A stretch of DNA of 5,209 bases from Aeromicrobium sp. (lineage in GTDB: Bacteria > Actinomycetota > Actinomycetes > Propionibacteriales > Nocardioidaceae), in the NCBI GenBank assembly GCA_023254755.1, contig JALRKU010000070.1, positions 1 to 5,209 of the forward strand, given 5' to 3'. Every line of letters begins with the position of its first letter. Position 1 is the stretch's first letter. The notes below the pieces were generated by a model that worked only from the letters and a program-made list of their open reading frames with translations, made no database searches and was not told the origin of the DNA. The position numbers and the translations under genes were made by a program. Of the stretch, positions 1-4,403 are shown in pieces.

Positions 1-2
1 GA

Positions 3-85
3 GCCGACTTGGCGGAATGGTAGACGCGACGGTCTCAAAAACCGTTGTCCGAGAGGGCGTGCGGGTTCGAGTCCCGCAGTCGGCA
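3..85 (+). tRNA. tRNA-Leu (anticodon CAA)
   Basis: This is a complete class II tRNA that decodes the leucine codon UUG. The acceptor stem GCCGACT (3-9) pairs with AGTCGGC (78-84), and A85 is the discriminator base. The anticodon stem ACGGT/ACCGT (29-33 and 41-45) encloses the seven-base loop CTCAAAA, with CAA at 36-38. A long variable arm, GTCC-GAGA-GGGC (47-58), is the hallmark of leucine, serine and bacterial tyrosine tRNAs. The T arm is GCGGG-TTCGAGT-CCCGC (61-77). CCA is not encoded; the bases after 85 are CGA, so CCA would be added after transcription. Its promoter lies outside the window. No neighbouring tRNA or integrase is visible. Confidence 0.97.
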
Positions 86-88
86 CGA

Positions 89-127
89 GCAGGATGGTGA
101 CGTTCGCCACGGGGCCGTTCGTCCTGC
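89..127 (+). terminator. Possible tRNA-Leu 3' stem-loop
   Basis: GCAGGA (89-94) and TCCTGC (122-127) can pair. Inside them, TGGTG-ACGTT-CGCCA (95-109) forms a small hairpin with one G-U pair. The structure starts four bases after the tRNA and could end or protect its transcript. There is no U-tract and the inner part is not continuously paired, so the assignment is weak. Confidence 0.25.
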
Positions 128-133
128 AAGAAC

Positions 134-149
134 GGGGATCAATGACCCC
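134..149 (+). promoter_or_regulatory. DevR-box-like dyad upstream of the sensor kinase
   Basis: The stretch GGGGATCAATGACCCC is a G4/C4 dyad with an AT-containing centre. Its inner 14-mer (135-148) agrees at 10 of 14 positions with the core of the mycobacterial DevR (DosR) box, GGGACTWWAGTCCC. The position is suggestive, because this window encodes a DevR-type regulator with the matching recognition helix and the dyad sits just upstream of the kinase -10 box. If transcription starts near 172, the dyad is centred at about -30, somewhat closer than proximal DevR boxes usually lie. The match is degenerate, so it could be coincidence. Confidence 0.3.
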
Positions 150-154
150 CTCCG

Positions 155-166
155 GATCGTACGATC
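155..166 (+). promoter_or_regulatory. Candidate -10 box within a palindrome, kinase promoter
   Basis: TACGAT (160-165) fits the actinobacterial -10 pattern TAnnnT. It would place the transcript start near 172, giving a leader of about 28 bases before the ATG at 200. No good -35 hexamer is visible 16-18 bases upstream, which would suit an activator-dependent promoter. The -10 box lies inside the perfect 12-base palindrome GATCGTACGATC (155-166), a possible protein-binding site. One palindrome of this length is expected by chance in a window this size. Confidence 0.4.
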
Positions 167-199
167 GTCACTGCCTCGCCGATCCCCCTTCGGAGCGCC

Positions 200-1846
200 A
201 TGACCGCCGATCCTCCTGAGACGACCGTCGCCCCCGCCGGCGACGAGTCGCGGTCCCGGGACCGCATGCGTGAGCTGCTCCGACTCAACAACGACCTGAC
301 ACGGAACCTCGACCTCGACACGGTGCTGCAGCGCATCGCCGAGATCAGCGTCGAGCTCGTCGACGCCAGGTACGGCGCGATCGGTGTGCTCGGCGAGGAG
401 AACCAGCTGTCCGGACTCATCCACGTCGGGCTGCCGCCGCAGGTGGCCGAGCGCATGGCCGCGCATCCCCCCGAGGGCAAGGGGCTCATCGGACTGCTCA
501 TCGACGACCCGCGACCCGTGCGCATCGCCAGACTCAAGGACGACCCGCGGTCGATCGGCTTCCCGGCCCACCACCCGGGGATGGAGTCCTTCCTCGGCGT
601 CCCGATCCGCGTGCGCGACCGCGTGTTCGGCAACATCTACCTCACCAACAGCCGCAACGGCGCGTTCAGCGCGGACGACGAGGAGCTGGCCCAGGCACTC
701 GCCGCGACGGCGGGCATCGCGATCGAGAACGCGCGCCTGTTCGACGACGCCACGTTCCGCACCCGCTGGTCGACCGCCCTCGCCGAGGTGTCGCGTGGCC
801 TGATGGCCGAGGGCGACGGCGACGTCATCGGTCCGTTCCTCGCCCGACTCGGCCAGGTCGCCGACGCCGACCTCGTCAGTGTCGTCACCACCGTCGACGA
901 CATCGAGCTGCTCGTGGACCACGCCGCAGGATCGTTCGACGACGACCTCCCGGGCACGGCGTTCCCGCTCGACGACAGCCTCGCCGAGAAACCGCTTCGA
1001 ACGGGCTCGACGTCCCTCGTGACGGTCGACCGTCGACGCGGCACCTCGGGCTTCGACTCCGCCTGCGTCCTCGGCACCGCCGTTCTCGCACCGTTCCACA
1101 CCGACGAGGGCCGCTCAGGTGTGCTGTGCGTCGCGCGGATCGACGGCTCCCACCCGTTCACACCCCGCGACGTCGAGATGGTCGAGGCGTTCGCCGGGCA
1201 CGCCAGCGTCGCGCTGGAGCGGGCGGAGTCGCGCTCCGCCCGGCGTCGCATGGCCGTGCTCGAGGACAGGGCTCGCATCGCCCGCGACCTCCACGACAAC
1301 GTCATCCAGCGGCTGTTCGCCGTCGGCCTGAGCCTGCAGGCAGCCGTGACGTCGGCCGACGTGCGCACCGCGGAGCGGGTCATGGATCAGGTGCGGGAGA
1401 TCGACACCTCGATCGCGACGATCCGGCGCACGATCTTCGCCATGAAGCCCGACGCCGACTCCACCGCCTCCCAGCTGCGGGCCCGGATCCTCGAGATCGT
1501 CGACCACGCCGGCCAGTCGTTGACCAACAAGCCCCGGGTGTCGTTCCTCGGCCCCATCGACCTGATCTCGGACGCAGCACTGGGCGACGACATCGCTGCC
1601 GTCGTGTCGGAGACCGTGACGAACGCCGTGCGCCACGCGTCGGCCGATCGCATCCACGTCACCGTGTCGGCGATCTCCGGGCGTGCCACGGTCGAGGTCG
1701 TCGACGACGGCATCGGGATGGGCACGGTGAGCCGACGCAGCGGCCTGGAGAACCTGCGCGTCCGCGCCGAGGCCCGCGCCGGCGGCCTCGAGATCCGCGA
1801 GGCAGCCGGCGGCGGCACCCACGTCACCTGGTCCGTGCCGGTCTGA
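200..1846 (+). CDS. GAF-GAF sensor histidine kinase, DevS/DosT-like
   Basis: This 548-residue soluble kinase should autophosphorylate on a histidine and pass the phosphate to a NarL-family regulator. The first GAF domain spans about residues 30-180 and the second about 190-345. A HisKA_3 dimerisation helix carries the motif ARDLHDNVIQRLF with phospho-acceptor H365. The HATPase_c domain shows the N box ETVTNAVRHA (N475), the G1 box DDGIGM (502-507) and the G2 box GGGT (537-540), so it looks intact. In the first GAF domain, H125 (motif HHPGM) and Y147 (GNIYLT) are 22 residues apart, exactly as the heme ligand H149 and distal Y171 are in M. tuberculosis DevS. Heme binding and O2, NO, CO or redox sensing are inferred from this. 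No membrane segment is seen, and the family is cytosolic. The ATG at 200 has a GGAG (192-195) close upstream; M23 (266) is an alternative start that leaves the GAF domain whole. The gene converges on a DevR-type regulator, its likely partner. Confidence 0.93.
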   Translation: MTADPPETTVAPAGDESRSRDRMRELLRLNNDLTRNLDLDTVLQRIAEISVELVDARYGAIGVLGEENQLSGLIHVGLPPQVAERMAAHPPEGKGLIGLLIDDPRPVRIARLKDDPRSIGFPAHHPGMESFLGVPIRVRDRVFGNIYLTNSRNGAFSADDEELAQALAATAGIAIENARLFDDATFRTRWSTALAEVSRGLMAEGDGDVIGPFLARLGQVADADLVSVVTTVDDIELLVDHAAGSFDDDLPGTAFPLDDSLAEKPLRTGSTSLVTVDRRRGTSGFDSACVLGTAVLAPFHTDEGRSGVLCVARIDGSHPFTPRDVEMVEAFAGHASVALERAESRSARRRMAVLEDRARIARDLHDNVIQRLFAVGLSLQAAVTSADVRTAERVMDQVREIDTSIATIRRTIFAMKPDADSTASQLRARILEIVDHAGQSLTNKPRVSFLGPIDLISDAALGDDIAAVVSETVTNAVRHASADRIHVTVSAISGRATVEVVDDGIGMGTVSRRSGLENLRVRAEARAGGLEIREAAGGGTHVTWSVPV

Positions 1847-1902
1847 TCCCATCGCTCAGGAGCACGGCGACGCGGTGCGCTCGTCCGGCCCGGGCACGAC
1901 CG
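1847..1902. terminator. Convergent 3' gap with two imperfect hairpins
   Basis: This 56-base gap separates the 3' ends of the kinase and the response regulator. One hairpin pairs GAGCAC (1860-1865) with GTGCGCTC (1875-1882), with a two-base bulge. A second has TCGT/ACGA arms (1881-1899) around the self-complementary GCCCGGGC (1888-1895). They overlap by two bases, so only one would form completely at a time. Neither has a U-tract. They may act as a weak bidirectional terminator for the two converging transcripts. Confidence 0.3.
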
Positions 1903-2550
1903 TCAGCGGCGGGTCTCGGACACCTTGTTGGCGAAGACCGCCGCCTGCGTGCGGCTGTCGAGTCCCAGCTTCGCGAGCACGCTGGTCATGTAGTTGCGCA
2001 CGGTCTTCTCGGCCAGGGCGAGCCGCTCGCCGATCTGCCGGTTCGTCAGGCCCTCGGAGACCAGCTCGAGGATGCGGCGCTCCTGTGCGGTCAGCTCGGC
2101 CAACGCGTCGGGCTCCTCGGGTCCGTCGCCGCCGCGGACGCGCTCGAGCACCTTCGCCGTGACGCTCGGGTCGAGCAGGGAGCCGCCGGTGGACACGTGG
2201 CGCACCGCGCTGACCAGGTCCTGTGCCGTGACCTGCTTGAGGACGTAGCCCGACGCCCCGGCCATGATCGCGGAGAACAGCGCCTCGTCGTCGTCGAACG
2301 ACGTGAGGATGACCGACCGGGTGCTGGGCGACAGGTCCCGTAGCTGCCGGCAGACCTCGATGCCGCTGTCGTCGGGCAGGCGGGCGTCGAGCACGGCGAC
2401 GTCAGGCGAGAGCGCCGGGACCTTGTCCAGGGCCTCGGCTGCCGTGCCTGCCTCGCCGACGACCTCGATGTCGTCGGCACTCTCGAGCAGCTGCCGCAGC
2501 CCCGTGCGAACCACCTCGTGGTCGTCGAGCAGGAAGACCCGGATCGTCAT
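1903..2550 (-). CDS. NarL/FixJ response regulator, DevR/DosR-like
   Basis: This 215-residue DNA-binding response regulator has a receiver domain (about 1-120) and a LuxR/GerE-type helix-turn-helix (about 150-208). The receiver carries acidic residues D9 and D10, phospho-acceptor D55 (VAVLDARLPD), T83 (ILTS) and K105 (YVLK), so the phosphorylation site is complete. The C-terminal stretch LTNRQIGERLALAEKTVRNY closely resembles M. tuberculosis DevR. It keeps equivalents of the DNA-contacting K179 and N183 (K182, N186) and has Arg in place of K182 (R185). DevR T198 is kept as T201, but T205 is replaced by N208. The likely role is control of a hypoxia, NO or redox response under the convergent kinase. 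The ATG lies in CATGGATCCATG, and only a weak, distant purine-rich GGGA precedes it. No TAnnnT box is seen on this strand in the roughly 330 bases upstream, so it may be read from the small ORF and pyk upstream. Confidence 0.94.
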   Translation of the reverse strand: MTIRVFLLDDHEVVRTGLRQLLESADDIEVVGEAGTAAEALDKVPALSPDVAVLDARLPDDSGIEVCRQLRDLSPSTRSVILTSFDDDEALFSAIMAGASGYVLKQVTAQDLVSAVRHVSTGGSLLDPSVTAKVLERVRGGDGPEEPDALAELTAQERRILELVSEGLTNRQIGERLALAEKTVRNYMTSVLAKLGLDSRTQAAVFANKVSETRR

Positions 2551-2587
2551 GGATCCATGGTCCCACGGGAAGGGGGCGGAAGCGGCG

Positions 2588-2616
2588 GTGGTCGGTCAGC
2601 GAAGGACCGACGCCAC
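2588..2616 (-). terminator. Hairpin over the end of the small acidic ORF
   Basis: GTCGGTC (2591-2597) and GACCGAC (2605-2611) pair perfectly around a seven-base loop. An alternative register extends the stem with GTGG/CCAC (2588-2591 and 2613-2616). The structure covers the TGA stop of the small ORF (2596-2598). On the minus strand it is followed by a pyrimidine-rich C/T stretch but no U-run. It could be a partial terminator or attenuator that lowers expression of the downstream regulator relative to pyk. Confidence 0.35.
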
Positions 2617-2814
2617 GTCGACGTCGCCGTCGGCGGCGTCGATCGCCTCGGCGAGCGCGGCCACCTGCTCGCCGTCGAGGGAGACGCCGGCCTCCGCGAG
2701 CCCCTTGTCCAGCTCGTCGCGCACGGTGCCCTCGGGCGCGCCGTCCTGGTAGCCGGCCACGCGGTCGACGACGTTCTGGACGGCCTCGGTCAGGTCAGGA
2801 GTCAGATCGGTCAT
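2596..2814 (-). CDS. Small acidic protein, unknown function
   Basis: I do not recognise this 72-residue protein. It starts MTDLTPDLTEAVQNVVDRV and ends VDVASVLR. It has 17 Asp/Glu against 4 Lys/Arg, giving a net charge near -13. It has no cysteine, no predicted signal peptide and no membrane segment, and it probably forms short amphipathic helices in the cytosol. The frame stays open upstream to 2991, but that extension is Arg/Pro-rich and overlaps pyk, so the ATG at 2814, just past the pyk stop, is preferred. The only Shine-Dalgarno-like bases (GAGG) lie within the 3' arm of a perfect hairpin ending two bases before the ATG, so translation may depend on coupling to pyk or on unfolding. It lies 35 bases after pyk and 45 bases before the regulator on the same strand. 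Its reality rests on its placement, acidic composition and good codon usage. Confidence 0.7.
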   Translation of the reverse strand: MTDLTPDLTEAVQNVVDRVAGYQDGAPEGTVRDELDKGLAEAGVSLDGEQVAALAEAIDAADGDVDVASVLR

Positions 2815-2816
2815 GA

Positions 2817-2836
2817 CCTCGAGGTACCCCTCGAGG
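2817..2836 (-). promoter_or_regulatory. Perfect hairpin masking the small-ORF start
   Basis: Two copies of the self-complementary octamer CCTCGAGG (2817-2824 and 2829-2836) flank the four bases TACC. In minus-strand RNA this gives an 8-bp stem with a GGUA loop, in the 35-base gap between the pyk stop and the small-ORF ATG at 2814. The 3' arm contains the only ribosome-binding-like bases, two bases from the start codon. It could limit translation initiation, enforce coupling with pyk, or act as a weak terminator. There is no U-tract. Confidence 0.45.
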
Positions 2837-2849
2837 ACGCGGTCACGCG

Positions 2850-4304
2850 TCAGCGGTCCTCGAGGTGCTCGTACGCCGGGACGACGCGGTTGATGGCGTC
2901 GCCGATCTTGTGGATGCGCAGGGCGTTGGTCGAACCGGGGATCCCGGGAGGGGCACCCGCGACGATGACGACCCGCTCCCCCGCTTCGCACGTCGCGTTC
3001 TCCAGCAGCGCCTTGTCGACCTGCATGACCATCTGGTCGGTGTACGTGACCTCGGGGACGAGGAACGTGCGCACGCCCCAGGTGAGAGCGAGCTCGTTGC
3101 GGGTCTGGGCGCTCGGCGTGAACGCGACCACCGGGATCGGCGAGCGGTAGCGCGCCATGCGGCGGGCCGACCCACCGGTGGTGGTGAACGCGACGGTCAT
3201 GCGGGCGTCGATCGACTCGGCGACCTGCGACGCGGCCCGGCAGATGATGCCGGTCGTGGTCTTCGGCGTCCAGGTGTAGGCGGCCATGCGCGGCAGCCCG
3301 TGATCCTCCGTGGACTCCACGATGCGGGCCATGATGTGCACGGTCTGCACGGGGAACTGGCCGACGCTGGTCTCGCCCGACAGCATGACGGCGTCGGCGC
3401 CGTCGAGCACCGCGTTGGCGACGTCGGACGCCTCGGCGCGCGTGGGCCGCGGCGACGAGATCATGGACTCGAGCATCTGGGTGGCCACGATGACCGGCTT
3501 GGCGTTGCGCCGCGCCTTCTCGATGATCAGCTTCTGGACGATCGGGACGTCCTCGAGCGGCAGCTCGACGCCGAGATCACCGCGGGCGACCATGAAGCCG
3601 TCGAACGCGTCCATGATCTCGTCGAGGTTCTCGACGGCCTGGGGCTTCTCGATCTTGGCGATGACGGGCCGGGTCACGCCCTCCTGTCGCATGATCTCGC
3701 GGACGTCGTCGGCATCGGCCGCGGTGCGGACGAACGACAACGCGACGAAGTCGACGCCGGCCTGCAGCGCCCACCGCAGGTCGTCGATGTCCTTCTCGCT
3801 CATGGCCGGGACGCTGACGTTGACGCCCGGGAGGTTGATGCCCTTGTTGTTGCTGACCGGGCCGGGGACCTCGACGACTCCGGTCACCGACGTGGCGTCG
3901 ACCGCGACGGCCCGCAGGCGCACGCGGCCGTCGTCGATGAGCAGCTCGTCGCCGACCTCGACGTCGCCGGGAAGGCCCTTGTAGGTGGTCGAGCAGCGCG
4001 TGGCGTCGCCCTCGACGTCGTCGGTGGTGACGGTGAAGGTGTCGCCGGTCGAGAGCTCGTGCGGGCCGTCGGCGAAGCGGCCGAGACGGATCTTCGGGCC
4101 CTGCAGGTCGGCGAGCACGGCGATGGCCTTGCCGGTGGCGTCGGCGGCGGCACGGACGCGGTCGAGGTTCCTGACGTGGTCCTCGCGCTCACCGTGGCTC
4201 ATGTTGAGCCGGGCGACGTCCATCCCCGCCAGCGCCAGCTCGAGGATCCGCTCGGCGGTGTTGGTGGACGGGCCCAGGGTGCAGACGATCTTGGCTCTAC
4301 GCAC
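2850..4304 (-). CDS. pyk: Pyruvate kinase
   Basis: Pyruvate kinase converts phosphoenolpyruvate and ADP to pyruvate and ATP, the last step of glycolysis, in the cytosol. The 484 residues are a normal bacterial length. It opens with RRAKIVCTLGPST, followed by RLNMSHG (32-38), LADLQGPKIRLG (64-75), the B-domain lid (about 75-165), the active-site signature VIAKIEKPQAVEN (K217 catalytic, E219 metal ligand), ARGDLGVE (D243), ATQMLESM (274-281) and MLSGET (307-312). The C-terminal domain (about 350-480) looks complete. At the positions that separate K+-dependent from K+-independent enzymes (rabbit 113, 114, 117, 120) it has L67, Q68, K71 and L74, the K+-independent set. The GTG at 4304 is chosen because it fits the conserved N-terminus. 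It sits 7 bases after a TACCCT box, suggesting a leaderless mRNA. A strong hairpin separates it from gltD upstream; the small acidic ORF follows. Confidence 0.97.
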   Translation of the reverse strand: MRRAKIVCTLGPSTNTAERILELALAGMDVARLNMSHGEREDHVRNLDRVRAAADATGKAIAVLADLQGPKIRLGRFADGPHELSTGDTFTVTTDDVEGDATRCSTTYKGLPGDVEVGDELLIDDGRVRLRAVAVDATSVTGVVEVPGPVSNNKGINLPGVNVSVPAMSEKDIDDLRWALQAGVDFVALSFVRTAADADDVREIMRQEGVTRPVIAKIEKPQAVENLDEIMDAFDGFMVARGDLGVELPLEDVPIVQKLIIEKARRNAKPVIVATQMLESMISSPRPTRAEASDVANAVLDGADAVMLSGETSVGQFPVQTVHIMARIVESTEDHGLPRMAAYTWTPKTTTGIICRAASQVAESIDARMTVAFTTTGGSARRMARYRSPIPVVAFTPSAQTRNELALTWGVRTFLVPEVTYTDQMVMQVDKALLENATCEAGERVVIVAGAPPGIPGSTNALRIHKIGDAINRVVPAYEHLEDR

Positions 4305-4310
4305 GGCCCC

Positions 4311-4316
4311 AGGGTA
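4311..4316 (-). promoter_or_regulatory. Candidate leaderless -10 box for pyk
   Basis: On the minus strand the sequence before the start reads TACCCT-GGGGCC-GTG. TACCCT matches the actinobacterial -10 pattern TAnnnT. Six bases separate it from the GTG at 4304, so transcription would begin at or next to the start codon. Leaderless mRNAs starting at GTG or ATG are common in actinobacteria. The GGGG just before the GTG is too close for a normal Shine-Dalgarno site, which fits the leaderless reading. No TTGACA-like -35 hexamer is apparent. Confidence 0.55.
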
Positions 4317-4324
4317 CGTCCGCG

Positions 4325-4339
4325 CGCCGGTTACCGGCG
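4325..4339 (-). promoter_or_regulatory. Palindrome at the pyk -35 region
   Basis: CGCCGG-TTA-CCGGCG is a perfect 6-bp inverted repeat with a three-base centre. If transcription starts at 4304, it spans about -21 to -35. That is the usual place for a repressor or class II activator site overlapping the -35 element. It could also form a small hairpin in readthrough RNA from gltD. I cannot name a cognate regulator. Confidence 0.35.
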
Positions 4340-4355
4340 AGTCGCCCCGGACGCA

Positions 4356-4390
4356 CGACGCCCCGTGGACCGCCGGTCCACGGGGTGTCG
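4356..4390 (-). terminator. Strong hairpin terminator after gltD
   Basis: CCCCGTGGACC (4361-4371) and GGTCCACGGGG (4375-4385) form a perfect 11-bp stem around a three-base loop. After one mismatch, CGAC (4356-4359) and GTCG (4387-4390) add four more pairs. It lies 13 bases beyond the gltD TGA and about 50 bases before the pyk start. No U-tract follows, which is usual for actinobacterial hairpin terminators. It is the strongest hairpin in the window and should insulate pyk from gltBD transcription. Confidence 0.75.
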
Positions 4391-4403
4391 AGGCCGACGG
4401 TCC

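Noticed and set aside
3..127. tRNA-Leu 3' end as a phage or island attachment site
   Set aside because: No integrase, direct repeat of the tRNA 3' end or change in composition is visible in the window.
266..268. Alternative kinase start at M23
   Set aside because: It leaves the GAF domain whole and cannot be excluded, but the ATG at 200 has a GGAG upstream and a plausible promoter at suitable distance, so it was preferred.
35..1099. Long minus-strand open frame opposite the tRNA and sensor kinase
   Set aside because: It covers a tRNA and the antisense of an obvious kinase, is rich in Arg, Gly, Glu and Val, and shows no domain. It is a high-GC shadow frame.
1126..2343. 405-codon plus-strand open frame across the kinase 3' end and the regulator
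   Set aside because: Its Arg/Pro/Ala-rich product spans two well-supported genes in the wrong frames and shows no recognisable fold.
2548..2559. 12-base palindrome CATGGATCCATG over the regulator start codon
   Set aside because: About one such palindrome is expected by chance in a window of this size, and no hairpin of useful stability forms.
2551..2564. Second DevR-box-like match (minus-strand GGGACCATGGATCC)
   Set aside because: It also matches 10 of 14 core positions, but it abuts the regulator ATG, where a DevR activator site would not be expected.
2858..2865. Third copy of CCTCGAGG near the end of pyk
   Set aside because: It encodes conserved-looking C-terminal Leu-Glu codons and has no pairing partner at hairpin distance, so it is probably incidental.
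2815..2991. Upstream extension of the small acidic ORF to an ATG at 2991
   Set aside because: The extra 59 residues are Arg/Pro-rich and overlap the conserved pyk C-terminus. The composition changes abruptly at the ATG at 2814.
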